A stretch of 64,000 nucleotides of DNA from Spirochaetia bacterium (GTDB taxonomy: Bacteria > Spirochaetota > UBA4802 > UBA5550). The stretch is from contig VFJS01000049.1 in assembly GCA_009885955.1 (NCBI GenBank), positions 1-64,000 of the forward strand. The letters are read 5' to 3'. The position numbers and the translations under genes were made by a program. Positions 8,389-17,181 of the stretch are shown piece by piece. The notes below the pieces were generated by a model, which worked only from the letters and a program-made list of their open reading frames with translations, did not search any database and had not been told where the DNA came from. Numbering within the stretch: position 1 is the first letter of the stretch; every line of letters begins with the position of its first letter.

Positions 8389-9972
8389 TCAGTTAGTAAT
8401 TATTTTGGCCTTATTATTATTCTTTTCAGGGAAAGTTACGGTAAACATGGTCCCCCCTGCTCTGGAAAGCAAAACAGAACCGCCAAGCTGTTTCGTCAGC
8501 ATGTTCACCAGCTGCAGCCCCAGCGATGATGATTTGTAGAAATCCTCGGCATCAGGGAATCCGATGCCGTTGTCAGCCACGAAGAGTACATATTCCCCTT
8601 TCGCGTTTCTGTTTATCCCCACCCGAATCTCCCCCTTCCTCCCTTCAGGAAAGGCGTACTTCAGGCTGTTTGTTATAAGTTCATTCACAATAAGGCCGCA
8701 GGGTATTCCCGCATTTACATCCAGGTGAATACTCTCCATGTCTACGGATAATCGAACATCATTGCGCATGTACGTTTCGGAAATATCCAGTACCAGGTTT
8801 TGCAGATATTCCCTGAAATCGATATGGGACAGGTCCTCGGACTGGTATAATTTCTCATGGATCATCGCCATCGTATATACCCTGTTCCTTGACTCTTTGA
8901 AAAGGGCTTGAATATTTTTATCATCAATGCTATCTTCCTGGAGGCTGAGCAGGCTGTATATCACCTGCATGTTGTTTTTTACCCGGTGGTGTATCTCTTT
9001 TAGAAGCACTTCCTTTTCTTTCAATGACCTGGAAATTATTTCTTCAGCGCGTTTACGCTCTTCAATAGAACGGAGCAGCTCGGCATTGATCTTTGAAATG
9101 GACATGTACCTCCATATTGCCATACCGATAACAATTATCAGAAATACTATACCGCTTAAAGTCAGGATCCTTTTATTTGTCCAGTAGGCCTCTGGAGCGC
9201 CGTACCATTTAAGGTAAATCTGCTGATATTCAGGGCTGCCGATAAAGCTGTCCAGGGTTTTATTCATGAGCACCAGCAGTTTCCCATTGTCCTTCCTCAC
9301 GGCCAGGCATCTCTGCCTCTCCAGGAAGGGCTTACCTCTCTTTTTTATGTGATCTCCAAGATTGGTCTCATTCACCTGTCTATTCACCATGGATTCTTCA
9401 CCTGCGAAGAGGACTATTTCACCGGCCAGGAGGCCGAACAATCCCTCCCGGTAACTGTCGTAGAGATGAAGGCTGACATCGGGCCTCGCCTTCAGCTTCT
9501 CGTGGGACATGCTCCCCCTGATGACACCGGTTATGTAACCGGAAGGTATAACCGAAGCGTCAACTTCGCTCTGAGACCTGGCAAAAAATGAAAGGTAAGA
9601 TGTCTCGATGGGCATGCTGAAAAGAAGCTTTTTTTCCCGTTCTTCGCTCTTCATCAGGGCGCCAAGTTCCGCCTCACCCTTCACAATGGATTCAATCATC
9701 ACATCCCATGCGTTTTTGCAGATATAGCTGACGTTCAAACCGGTCTTCCCGGCTACAGAATTCATGATATCAACAAAAAAACCTGAAGGTAAGCCGGTAG
9801 ATTTATCCATAAAAGAGATGGGGCTGTATTCGCAGTGAATTACAACAACAGTGGATTTCGGCTTGTTGCTGCTGCCCGATTCGGCCCCCAGTGAAAGTAT
9901 ACATAATTGTATTACAAGTATTCCAAGGAATACCTTGAATGCCGGATAGATCTGTTTAAAACTTGAAGACAT
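8389..9972 (-). CDS. Membrane histidine kinase with periplasmic SBP-type sensor domain
   Basis: Sensor kinase of 527 aa. It has an N-terminal signal segment (VFLGILVIQLCILSLG). A periplasmic solute-binding domain of family 3 follows at residues about 40-260 (VVVIHCEYSPISFMD, GLPSGFFVDIMNSVA). One membrane helix lies near 268-290 (LSGIVFLIIVIGMAIW). The kinase is of the HisKA_2 type, with phospho-acceptor motif EIHHRVKNNMQVI, an N box in GLIVNELITNSLKYAF and a G box in DNGIGFPD. These kinases usually bind an amino acid or similar solute and pass phosphate to a separate regulator. No response regulator gene is adjacent. It converges with the PIN gene. Confidence 0.92.
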   Translation of the reverse strand: MSSSFKQIYPAFKVFLGILVIQLCILSLGAESGSSNKPKSTVVVIHCEYSPISFMDKSTGLPSGFFVDIMNSVAGKTGLNVSYICKNAWDVMIESIVKGEAELGALMKSEEREKKLLFSMPIETSYLSFFARSQSEVDASVIPSGYITGVIRGSMSHEKLKARPDVSLHLYDSYREGLFGLLAGEIVLFAGEESMVNRQVNETNLGDHIKKRGKPFLERQRCLAVRKDNGKLLVLMNKTLDSFIGSPEYQQIYLKWYGAPEAYWTNKRILTLSGIVFLIIVIGMAIWRYMSISKINAELLRSIEERKRAEEIISRSLKEKEVLLKEIHHRVKNNMQVIYSLLSLQEDSIDDKNIQALFKESRNRVYTMAMIHEKLYQSEDLSHIDFREYLQNLVLDISETYMRNDVRLSVDMESIHLDVNAGIPCGLIVNELITNSLKYAFPEGRKGEIRVGINRNAKGEYVLFVADNGIGFPDAEDFYKSSSLGLQLVNMLTKQLGGSVLLSRAGGTMFTVTFPEKNNNKAKIITN

Positions 9973-10531
9973 TATATTCTCATCTACGTAAACTATTACT
10001 CCATCTATTATACAATCAATTCAGTAGTTTTCTGCCATGTCAAATTAAAAAATAAGAAAAAAGCAGACTCTTTCTATAATGTTGGAAAATACAGATATTT
10101 AAAGACTTACCTTTGGAAATAATGCCATCACCCCCGGCCCGCCCTAACGGGCTCACTTCTACCCACATCTTTCGAATCAGCCCCCGGCCGATGATACTTA
10201 TAATAAATCATTAATATTTTCCGGCCACCCCCGGAGGGGGTAATAAAAATAATGGTTTTTTATTGTATAATATGTCATTCCAAATATGTTTATGCAATTA
10301 AATTGCGACGATACTTTCTCTGTAATAAAAATCGATGTTAATAACCACCTCCGGGGGTGGCGGCAGTATGTAATAATCAAACATTGAGTCTATCCGCCGG
10401 GGGCTTGATGCATTAATATAAAATCATTGACTAATATAATTTAAGAAAACATGATTTCCTCATCGCCTCCATTCACGGCAGCATGTTAAGTGCGGTAGTA
10501 TAAATCCCGGAGGTATCAGGGAGATTCTCAT
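9973..10531. other. Intergenic region built of inverted repeats
   Basis: Divergent region between the histidine kinase and the MBL-fold gene. It contains GCCCG/CGGGC hairpin sequence at 10139-10152 and the nested inverted repeat listed at 10180-10404. The last 30 bases carry the Shine-Dalgarno of the MBL gene (GGAGG near 10510 and GGGAG near 10520). I see no gene here; a 60-codon minus frame lies inside the repeat. Confidence 0.6.
10180..10404. repeat. Nested inverted repeat (MITE-like) with C/G-rich arms
   Basis: Outer arms are GCCCCCGGC (10180-10188) and its exact complement GCCGGGGGC (10396-10404). Inner arms are CCACCCCCGGAGGGGG (10225-10240) and CCACCTCCGGGGGTGG (10345-10360), complementary in 15 of 16 positions. 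Each inner arm is itself nearly palindromic. The core between them is AT-rich and noncoding. This has the form of a small non-autonomous element or a REP-like cluster. Confidence 0.65.
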
Positions 10532-11287
10532 ATGGACAACGGCAATAAAATAATTTTCCTCGGCACCAACGGCTGGTACGACACTGATACAGGAAATACC
10601 ATATCAATCCTCGTTGACTGCAGGGACTATTCAATCATACTCGATGCAGGTATCGGAATCTATAAACTGGACAAGTATATCGATTTCAGCAAGCCCGCAT
10701 TCCTCTTCCTCAGCCACTTCCACCTTGACCACCTCTACGGGCTCCATATCCTCAATAAATTCAGTTTCAAAAAAGGGCTTACTATTTTCGGACAGGAAGG
10801 GACAAAAGGGATCCTGGATATCATTGTGAATACACCTTTCTCAATGCCCATGGATAAACTGCCATATCGTACAGATGTCCTTGAAGTGCCCGGGGAAACC
10901 ACAGCCCTCCCCTTTTACTCTGAAGTTCTCCCCATGGAACATACCTCGCCAACACTGGGGTTGAGGATAATAGTTGATGATAAAATTATCACCTACTGCC
11001 CCGATACAGGCTTATGCAGCAATGCCCTTTCCCTTGCCCGCAACGCCGATATCCTTATTGCCGAATGCGCGTACAGGCCCGGGGAAATACACAACAGCTG
11101 GCCCCACCTTAACCCTGAATCGGCAGCATCCATCGCGAAAGAATCAGGGGCAAAAAATCTTTTCCTGGTCCATTTCGATGCATCAAGATATAAGGACAGG
11201 GAGAGCAGGGTTGATGCGGAAAAGGCGGCGCAGAAGATCTTCCCCGCAGCCATTGCCTGTTTTGACGGTTTAACCATCGGCTTTTAA
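10532..11287 (+). CDS. MBL-fold metallohydrolase (RNase Z / cyclic phosphodiesterase-like)
   Basis: A 251-aa metallo-beta-lactamase-fold enzyme. The metal motif HxHxDH is clear at SHFHLDHLYG (residues about 66-71). Later ligands are in MEHTSPTLG, CPDTGLCS and LVHFD. The N-terminus (IIFLGTNGWYDTDTGNTISI) resembles RNase Z and phosphoribosyl 1,2-cyclic phosphate phosphodiesterase relatives. There is no signal peptide, so it is cytoplasmic. The ATG at 10532 has GGAGG and GGGAG upstream. It stands alone between repeat elements, so its substrate cannot be read from context. Confidence 0.88.
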   Translation: MDNGNKIIFLGTNGWYDTDTGNTISILVDCRDYSIILDAGIGIYKLDKYIDFSKPAFLFLSHFHLDHLYGLHILNKFSFKKGLTIFGQEGTKGILDIIVNTPFSMPMDKLPYRTDVLEVPGETTALPFYSEVLPMEHTSPTLGLRIIVDDKIITYCPDTGLCSNALSLARNADILIAECAYRPGEIHNSWPHLNPESAASIAKESGAKNLFLVHFDASRYKDRESRVDAEKAAQKIFPAAIACFDGLTIGF

Positions 11288-11350
11288 AAAAAATGTTGTA
11301 ATATTTCCTATCTTTATAGTATTATAATTAAATTGGAATTTATTTTTACA

Positions 11351-11634
11351 GATAATGCCCTCACCCCCTGCCCCTCTCCCATTTTAAAGAATGGAAGGGG
11401 AGAGGGGGGTGTGTCATGAATTACGTTTAGCAATTGAAATTGATGGGAAAATTCATGAAGAAAAGAAGGATTATGACCAGCTGAGACAAGAAATGATTGA
11501 AAATGAAGATACTATGAGAGATATAAATATTTTATTGAATAAGATCAGCAATAGGGCAAGGACTCCCCTCGCCCTATTACGGGAGAGGGGTCGGGCGATG
11601 CACTGAGCTTGTCGAAGTGGGTGAGGGCATGCAG
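11351..11634 (+). repeat. Element with CCCTCACCCC / GGGTGAGGGC inverted ends
   Basis: The left end reads TGCCCTCACCCCCTGCCCC (from 11354). The right end, ending near 11632, carries GGGAGAGGGGTCGGGC and GTGGGTGAGGGCA. The two ends are imperfect inverted copies of each other. A further CCTCTCCC/GGGGAGAGG hairpin lies at the left end (11373-11406), and CTCGCCCTATTACGGGAGAGGGG at the right end mirrors it. The interior holds a DUF559 remnant. The sequence type resembles known dispersed bacterial CCCTCACCCC repeats. Confidence 0.7.
11391..11606 (+). pseudogene. Remnant of a DUF559 (Vsr/PD-(D/E)XK-like) endonuclease
   Basis: A 71-codon frame whose centre (about 11420-11510) reads LRLAIEIDGKIHEEKKDYDQ and continues in the manner of DUF559 endonucleases, whose core is LAIEIDGxxHEEQKEYD followed by RQE. 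The family's metal-binding Asp-x-x-His pattern survives. The N-terminal 70 residues of a normal DUF559 protein and the usual LRFTNEEVLNN stretch are missing or unrecognisable. The two ends of the frame are translations of the flanking repeat. I call it a fossil. It is probably not expressed. Confidence 0.65.
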
Positions 11635-11720
11635 TTCTGTGATAATGAATTATTATGTTTTCCCAAGAATCCGGAAAGAATTGAAATATTTTGGCTGTTC
11701 GGTAATCCGTTGAAACGTTC

Positions 11721-12236
11721 ATGAAAAAAAATCTGATAATCGGCATCGGCAACCTGATCCTCGGCGATGACGCTGCAGGCCCCATGGCAGCGCGGGGGCT
11801 CAAAAAAAAACTTGCGCACCTCAGCGATTATTTTGATTTCAAGGAATATTATAATTTCAGCCTGGACCTCCTCGATGAAATTGAAGGGTATGAGAAAGTT
11901 ATGATAATCGACAGCTTTGATAACGGCGGGATGAAGTCCGGGGAGTGCGTAAAATTCTCCCTCGACGACCTCGATGGCCATGCGCACGGCAGGTTCCTCA
12001 ATGCCCATGGGATGAACCTGCCGACTTTGTGGAAATTCGGCAGGAGGATGGGATTGTCCATGCCTTCTGAGTGCCTTATTTTCGGGATATCGGGAAAGAA
12101 TTTCGATTTTTTCCATGAAAAACTTTCCGATGATATAACAGCCGCCTTTGACGCCATACTGGACAGATTAAGAGACGAGGCCACCTCCTGGACATCAGTG
12201 GACAGGCCCGTCATTACCGGAGATTTACATGCCTGA
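11721..12236 (+). CDS. [NiFe]-hydrogenase maturation endopeptidase
   Basis: Protease of the HycI/HyaD/FrhD family (171 aa) that removes the C-terminal tail of the hydrogenase large subunit after nickel insertion. Family signatures are the N-terminal GIGNLILGDDAAGP with the metal-binding acidic residue, the central IIDSFDNGG, and HGMNLPTLWKFG with the conserved His. Its probable substrate is MvhA at the end of the operon, which ends in a removable tail. The gene overlaps hdrA by eight bases, so it is the first cistron of the hydrogenase operon. I see no strong Shine-Dalgarno before ATG 11721. Confidence 0.93.
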   Translation: MKKNLIIGIGNLILGDDAAGPMAARGLKKKLAHLSDYFDFKEYYNFSLDLLDEIEGYEKVMIIDSFDNGGMKSGECVKFSLDDLDGHAHGRFLNAHGMNLPTLWKFGRRMGLSMPSECLIFGISGKNFDFFHEKLSDDITAAFDAILDRLRDEATSWTSVDRPVITGDLHA

Positions 12237-14193
12237 AGAATCAAAAAAAAATAAAAAAACCGTCCTTTTTCTCTGCAAATGCAGTTCAAACATCAGCGAT
12301 ACCGTCGATTTTGAAGAGATTAAAAAATGGGCTAAAAAACAGGGGGATATCGACATCGCTGCGGTGAGCAACCTCCTCTGCTCCCCTGACGGAAAAAAAT
12401 TTTATACTGAAATTTTAAAAAGCAGGGATGCGGGAAAGGTGATCGTTGCCGCCTGTTCTCCCAGGCTCCATGAAAAAACATTCCGCGGCCTTGCCGAAGA
12501 GTGCGGCATCAACCTGGGCATGGTGCAGATGGCCAATATCAGGGAACAGTGCGCATGGGTAACCCCTGATAAAACAGAGGCCACAGAAAAAGCAAAATCC
12601 ATAATAAACTCGGCATTGAACCGCCTCGGCCGCTCCAAAGAAATTTTCAGGAGGACAATGAAAGCCGAGGCCGATGTAATCGTCATCGGCGGCGGTATCG
12701 CGGGAATGGAGGCGGCACGGACCCTGAGCCGGGCCGGGAGAAAGGTCCGCCTGATAGAAAAAAACATATCCCTGGGCGGGAGCGTAATGAAATCCGAAGA
12801 CCTGGCCCCGGGCATGGAGTGTTCCCCGTGCCTCATGGCCCCCATACTCGCGGAAATACGGGACGATAAAAACATAGATGTCATAACAAAGGCCGAAATA
12901 ACTGAAATCACCGGTTTCTTCGGAAATTTCACCATGAAAGTAAAAAAAAGGCCCAGGTATGTGGAGGAGAACTGCATCTCCTGTGAAGAATGCTTCAAGG
13001 TATGCCCGGTCTCCGTGGACAGCGAGTTCCATGAAGGCCTTGGCAAAAGAAAGGCCATATACTCCCTGTTCCCCGGGTCTGTCCCTGCTGCAGCGGTCAT
13101 AGACAGGGAGCATTGCCTCCACTTCACTGACAATTCATGCAGCGCATGCGTCGCCGCATGCCCCTTCGGCTCCATTAACTTCAGCCAGGAAGAGGAGCTA
13201 TTATCCATCCGGGCCGGGGCAATCGTAGTAGCAACAGGATTTACGGCAGGGGATGTTTCCAGGTTCAGCCAACTGGGGCATAAATCCCTGGACAATGTCA
13301 TCACCTCCCCCGAGTTTGAAATTCTCTCAGGCACAAACGGCCCCACGGGCGGCAGGATACTTTTAAAAAACGGAAAAGAGCCGCAGTCCGCGGCGGTTAT
13401 CCACTGCGCCGGTTCAATCAGGGATGACGGCATTCCCTACTGTTCGGGAATATGCTGCACCCATGCGGTAAAGGCCGGGGTGATGCTCAGAAAAAAATAT
13501 CCATCCATCAGGATCATAAACATCCATAATGACCTTGTATTCGGGACCCCAAGGGAATTCGCATTCTACCGGGAGGCCGGGGCAAACGGCACGGAATTCG
13601 TAAAATGCTCAGACCTGGCATCAATTAAAATTTCCGCACTTTCACCGGCCGGATTGCTGAAAATTGAAGGCGATGGAATTACGGCAGTTGAGGCTGATAT
13701 GGCAGTGCTCGTTACCGGGTTCATGCCGCCGGAGAGCGCGGCTGACATTGCTTCCATGACAGGGGCGGAACTGGATATCAACGGATATTTCATCCCCGAC
13801 CATGAACTTCTGAATGCTACCGGGACAGGGCTCGACGGGATATACACGGCCGGGTGCGCATCGTCGCCGCTCAACGCATCGGCCTCTGTGGTGCAGGCCA
13901 GGGCTGTTTCCGGAGATATTCTGAGCAGGCTCATCCCGGGAAAAGAGATTGAACTTGAATTATATACTTCCGTGATAGACCGTGAAAAATGCGCAGGATG
14001 CAGGCTGTGCATCTCCTCATGCCCGTACCGTGCGATATACTTTGATCATGATACAAAGGTCAGCGTCATTAACGAAAGCATATGCAGGGGCTGCGGCACC
14101 TGCGCTGCCGCCTGCCCCGGCGGAGCCATAGAGGCAAATCACTTCAGCGACGAAGAAATCTGCGCCGAGATTGAGGGGATACTCCATGACTGA
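12229..14193 (+). CDS. hdrA: HdrA-like flavin/iron-sulfur electron-bifurcating subunit
   Basis: Homologue of heterodisulfide reductase subunit A (654 aa), the FAD protein that splits electrons from H2 between a high-potential acceptor and ferredoxin. The N-terminal domain has CKCSSNI and LLCSPDG plus ACSPRLHEKTFR. The FAD-binding Rossmann motif is VIGGGIAGMEAARTL (residues about 145-160). A cysteine cluster follows in GMECSPCLMAPI. Ferredoxin-type clusters occur mid-protein (CISCEECFKVCP and CSACVAACPFGS) and at the C-terminus (CAGCRLCISSCP and CRGCGTCAAACP). Length is normal for HdrA. It overlaps the protease gene upstream and mvhD downstream. No HdrB or HdrC gene is in the window, so the electron acceptor is unknown. 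Confidence 0.93.
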   Translation: MPEESKKNKKTVLFLCKCSSNISDTVDFEEIKKWAKKQGDIDIAAVSNLLCSPDGKKFYTEILKSRDAGKVIVAACSPRLHEKTFRGLAEECGINLGMVQMANIREQCAWVTPDKTEATEKAKSIINSALNRLGRSKEIFRRTMKAEADVIVIGGGIAGMEAARTLSRAGRKVRLIEKNISLGGSVMKSEDLAPGMECSPCLMAPILAEIRDDKNIDVITKAEITEITGFFGNFTMKVKKRPRYVEENCISCEECFKVCPVSVDSEFHEGLGKRKAIYSLFPGSVPAAAVIDREHCLHFTDNSCSACVAACPFGSINFSQEEELLSIRAGAIVVATGFTAGDVSRFSQLGHKSLDNVITSPEFEILSGTNGPTGGRILLKNGKEPQSAAVIHCAGSIRDDGIPYCSGICCTHAVKAGVMLRKKYPSIRIINIHNDLVFGTPREFAFYREAGANGTEFVKCSDLASIKISALSPAGLLKIEGDGITAVEADMAVLVTGFMPPESAADIASMTGAELDINGYFIPDHELLNATGTGLDGIYTAGCASSPLNASASVVQARAVSGDILSRLIPGKEIELELYTSVIDREKCAGCRLCISSCPYRAIYFDHDTKVSVINESICRGCGTCAAACPGGAIEANHFSDEEICAEIEGILHD

Positions 14194-14620
14194 ATTCAAG
14201 CCTAAAATTATTGCATTCCTCTGCAGCTGGTGTTCCTATGCCGGCGCGGACAAGGCGGGGGGGCAGAAGCTCCGGTATCCCGCGAATATCCTGGTGGTGA
14301 GGGTGATGTGCACCGGGCGGGTTGATCCCCGGTTCGTCCTGAAAGCATTCAGGGAGGGGGCAGACGGAGTCATGGTGCTGGGATGCCACACCGGGGACTG
14401 CCATTACCGGAACGGAAACATGAAGGCCATGAAACGGATGAGGCTCCTTTCAAGGATGCTCCCGCAGTTCGGGATCGTGAAGGAGAGGCTCATGTTCAAC
14501 CGGGTTTCGGGGGGAGAATCGGAACTTTTCCAGAAACTTGCAACCGAGATGACTGAAAATATAACATTGATGGGCCCGCTTAAGATTGAGGGATTCGTAA
14601 AAACGGAGGGCGCGCTATGA
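14186..14620 (+). CDS. mvhD: MvhD-type [2Fe-2S] subunit linking hydrogenase to HdrA
   Basis: Small iron-sulfur protein (144 aa) that passes electrons from the MvhAG hydrogenase to HdrA in methanogens and in many bacteria. Conserved cysteines occur in FLCSWCSYAGADKAGG, VVRVMCTGRVDP and VLGCHTGDCHYRNGN, the standard MvhD spacing. I choose ATG 14186, which overlaps the hdrA stop by eight bases; a TTG at 14171 is less likely. The stop overlaps the mvhG start by four bases. Full length. Confidence 0.93.
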   Translation: MTEFKPKIIAFLCSWCSYAGADKAGGQKLRYPANILVVRVMCTGRVDPRFVLKAFREGADGVMVLGCHTGDCHYRNGNMKAMKRMRLLSRMLPQFGIVKERLMFNRVSGGESELFQKLATEMTENITLMGPLKIEGFVKTEGAL

Positions 14621-15585
14621 GCAAGCCGAAGGTTGCTGTCATCTGGAATGCTTCGTGTGGCGGCTGCGATGAGAGCCTGGTGGACATTGAAGATAAAATC
14701 ATCGATCTCGCTGATAAGGTCGACTTCGTCCTGTGGCCCTGCGCAATGGACTTCAAATACAACGATGTGGCAGCCATGAAAGACGGGGAAATCGATATCA
14801 CCCTGGTAAACGGAGGGATCCAGAACAGCGGCCAGGAAAAGATCGTAAAATTGCTGAGGGAAAAATCAAAAATTATTGTCGCCTACGGGAGCTGCGCATG
14901 GCTCGGCGGAGTGCCGTCCCTCATCAACCTGAAAAACAAAAAGGATTCCTTTGCCGTAAACTACCTTGACTGCCCCTCGGTGATAAATCCTGGAAAAAAA
15001 GTCCCCATGGCAAAATCCATGGCCGACGGATACGAGCTCGAACTGCCGGAAATTTTCGATACCCTGTATACGCTGGATGACGTCATTGATGTTGATTACT
15101 ACCTCCCCGGCTGCCCCCCGATGCCCGCGATGATTATAAACGCCCTCGGTGAACTTCTCGGAGGAAAACTCCCGCCCAAAGGGACAATCCTATCGCCGGA
15201 TATATCCCTCTGCCTGTCGTGCTCCAGGAACGGCACAAAGCCCGACCGCATGGTGATGGGCGAAATACAGCGGATCCATGAAATCATTGCCGACCCGGAT
15301 CAGTGCTTCCTGAACCAGGACGTGCTGTGCATGGGCCCGGCCACCAGGGACGGATGCGGCTATCCCTGCATCACGGGGAACATGCCGTGCACCGGATGCA
15401 TGGGCCCCATGAAAAACCAGGATCAGGGGGCAAAGATGATTAGCGCCCTGGGCGGAATCATCGACGGCTACGATGAAGAGGCCGTAGACCGCATTTTGGA
15501 CGGAATCCCTGACCCGGCGGGAACTTTTTACCGGTACAGCACTGCCGCGTCCTATCTGGGCAGGAGAAGGGAGAAAAACAGGTAA
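14617..15585 (+). CDS. mvhG: [NiFe]-hydrogenase small subunit, MvhG type
   Basis: Electron-transfer subunit of a group 3c-like hydrogenase, 322 aa, no twin-arginine signal, so cytoplasmic. The proximal cluster motif CGGCDES is at residues about 14-20, with further ligands in YGSCAWLGG and LPGCPPMP. The C-terminal half has extra cysteines for medial and distal clusters (SLCLSCSRNG, CGYPCITGNMPCTGCMGPM). It overlaps mvhD by four bases and is one base from mvhA. Its length and tail match MvhG rather than the membrane-bound uptake small subunits. Confidence 0.95.
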   Translation: MSKPKVAVIWNASCGGCDESLVDIEDKIIDLADKVDFVLWPCAMDFKYNDVAAMKDGEIDITLVNGGIQNSGQEKIVKLLREKSKIIVAYGSCAWLGGVPSLINLKNKKDSFAVNYLDCPSVINPGKKVPMAKSMADGYELELPEIFDTLYTLDDVIDVDYYLPGCPPMPAMIINALGELLGGKLPPKGTILSPDISLCLSCSRNGTKPDRMVMGEIQRIHEIIADPDQCFLNQDVLCMGPATRDGCGYPCITGNMPCTGCMGPMKNQDQGAKMISALGGIIDGYDEEAVDRILDGIPDPAGTFYRYSTAASYLGRRREKNR

Positions 15586-15586
15586 C

Positions 15587-17047
15587 ATGGGAAAAAAAAT
15601 AACCATCGATCCGATCACAAGGCTTGAGGGCCACGGGAAAATAGATATCTTTTTAAACGATGCAGGCGACGTGGACAGGGCTTTTTTATCAATCCCCGAA
15701 CTCCGCGGCTTTGAAAAATTTGTCGAAGGGAGGCCTGCCGAGGACATGCCGCAGATTACATCGCGCATATGCGGCGTCTGCCCCGGAGCCCATCACATGG
15801 CATCGACCAAGGCCCTGGATTCGCTCTATGGAGTGCAGCCCACGGCTGCTGCCAGGGCGGTCCGGGAGACGTACTATACCCTCCACATGTTCGAGGACCA
15901 CGTGCTCCACTTCTATATCCTTGCCGGCCCGGATTTTATCGTGGGCCCCGATGCTCCGAAAAAGTCGAGGAACATCCTGGGGGTCATAGACAAAGTGGGG
16001 CTGGAGACCGGGAAAAAAGTCATTGAAATACGGCGGAGGGCGCGGCACCTCATAGATGAAATTGCCGGAAAGACCATACACCCGGTACTGGGGCTCCCGG
16101 GCGGAGTTGCCAAGAGGATAAACGAAGAGACCAGGGGGAGGATTAGGGACTTTGCAGGAGACGCCGTGGAATTCGCCAGATTCACCCTGCAGACATTTAA
16201 CAGCCTGGTGCTTGGAAACAAAACCTATCTTGATTTAATATTATCGGACATCTATTATCACAAGACCTACTACATGGGAATGGTCGATGAAAATGACAAG
16301 GTGACCTTCTATGACGGCAACATCAAGGTCATAGATCCCGAAGGGAAGGAACTGCTCAGGTTCCGGCCGGAGGAGTATCTCGACATCATCAGCGAGCACG
16401 TGGAGACCTGGTCCTATATAAAATACCCCTATCTGAAAAAAATCGGCTGGAAAGGGTTCACCGAGGGTATGGACAGCGGCATATACAGGGTGGCTCCCCT
16501 TGCCAGGCTTAATGTGGCATCGGGCATGTCAACCCCCTCTGCCCAGGAGGAGTATGAAAGGATGTTCGATATTCTGGGCGGCAGGCCTGTACACAATACC
16601 CTGGCCATTCACTGGGCGCGTCTGATTGAGATCCTCCATGCCGCGGAACATTTAAACAAACTTGCAGAACTGCCGGAACTTACGGCGCCGGAGATAAGAA
16701 ACATGGACTTCAAGGTACCAAAGGAGGGTTTCGGAATCGTGGAAGCCCCCCGGGGCACGCTCATTCACCACTATGAAACCGACGAGCGGGGTATCATGAA
16801 AAAATGCAACCTCATCGTGGCATCCCTGGGAAACTCTGCAGCCATGTGCATTGCCGTTGAAAAAGCCGCGAAAAAACTGATAAAGAAGGGAAAGGTTGAT
16901 GATGGCCTGTTAAACATGGTTGAAATGGCATTCAGGGCCTATGACCCCTGCTTCGGCTGCGCAACCCACAGCATCCCGGGAAAAATGCCGATGCTGATAA
17001 ATATATTCGACAGCACAGGGGAAAAAAAATCCCTTTCGAACAGATAA
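15587..17047 (+). CDS. mvhA: [NiFe]-hydrogenase large subunit, MvhA type
   Basis: Catalytic subunit of 486 aa carrying the NiFe site. The N-terminal L1 motif is RICGVCPGAHH and the C-terminal L2 motif is DPCFGCATH, giving all four nickel-binding cysteines. After the L2 histidine there is an extension of about 25 residues beginning SIPGKMPM, the expected substrate of the maturation protease encoded first in the operon. The sequence fits group 3c (MvhA-like), a soluble H2-oxidising or -evolving enzyme coupled to HdrA. HypF for cofactor synthesis lies 8 kb upstream. Group assignment is by family resemblance and gene order; a tree would settle it. Confidence 0.95.
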   Translation: MGKKITIDPITRLEGHGKIDIFLNDAGDVDRAFLSIPELRGFEKFVEGRPAEDMPQITSRICGVCPGAHHMASTKALDSLYGVQPTAAARAVRETYYTLHMFEDHVLHFYILAGPDFIVGPDAPKKSRNILGVIDKVGLETGKKVIEIRRRARHLIDEIAGKTIHPVLGLPGGVAKRINEETRGRIRDFAGDAVEFARFTLQTFNSLVLGNKTYLDLILSDIYYHKTYYMGMVDENDKVTFYDGNIKVIDPEGKELLRFRPEEYLDIISEHVETWSYIKYPYLKKIGWKGFTEGMDSGIYRVAPLARLNVASGMSTPSAQEEYERMFDILGGRPVHNTLAIHWARLIEILHAAEHLNKLAELPELTAPEIRNMDFKVPKEGFGIVEAPRGTLIHHYETDERGIMKKCNLIVASLGNSAAMCIAVEKAAKKLIKKGKVDDGLLNMVEMAFRAYDPCFGCATHSIPGKMPMLINIFDSTGEKKSLSNR

Positions 17048-17181
17048 TGGAGAAATAAGGTTATTTTCTATTCATGAAATTAAAAAAATAACTTGATTTT
17101 ATTCATTTAATCTGATATAAATTATTGAGTAGTTACAATTATTGTATATTAAATTTTCTATTTATTAATCCTGGAGGAATT

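Noticed and set aside
10198..10380. 60-codon minus-strand frame
   Set aside because: It is contained in the nested inverted repeat and its ends are translated repeat arms; no ribosome binding site.
12402..13433. Long open frame of 343 codons on the minus strand
   Set aside because: Lies wholly antisense to hdrA, whose motifs are unambiguous; GC-rich codon use leaves the opposite frame open by chance. Similar antisense frames over hypF, mvhA and gltB were left out for the same reason.
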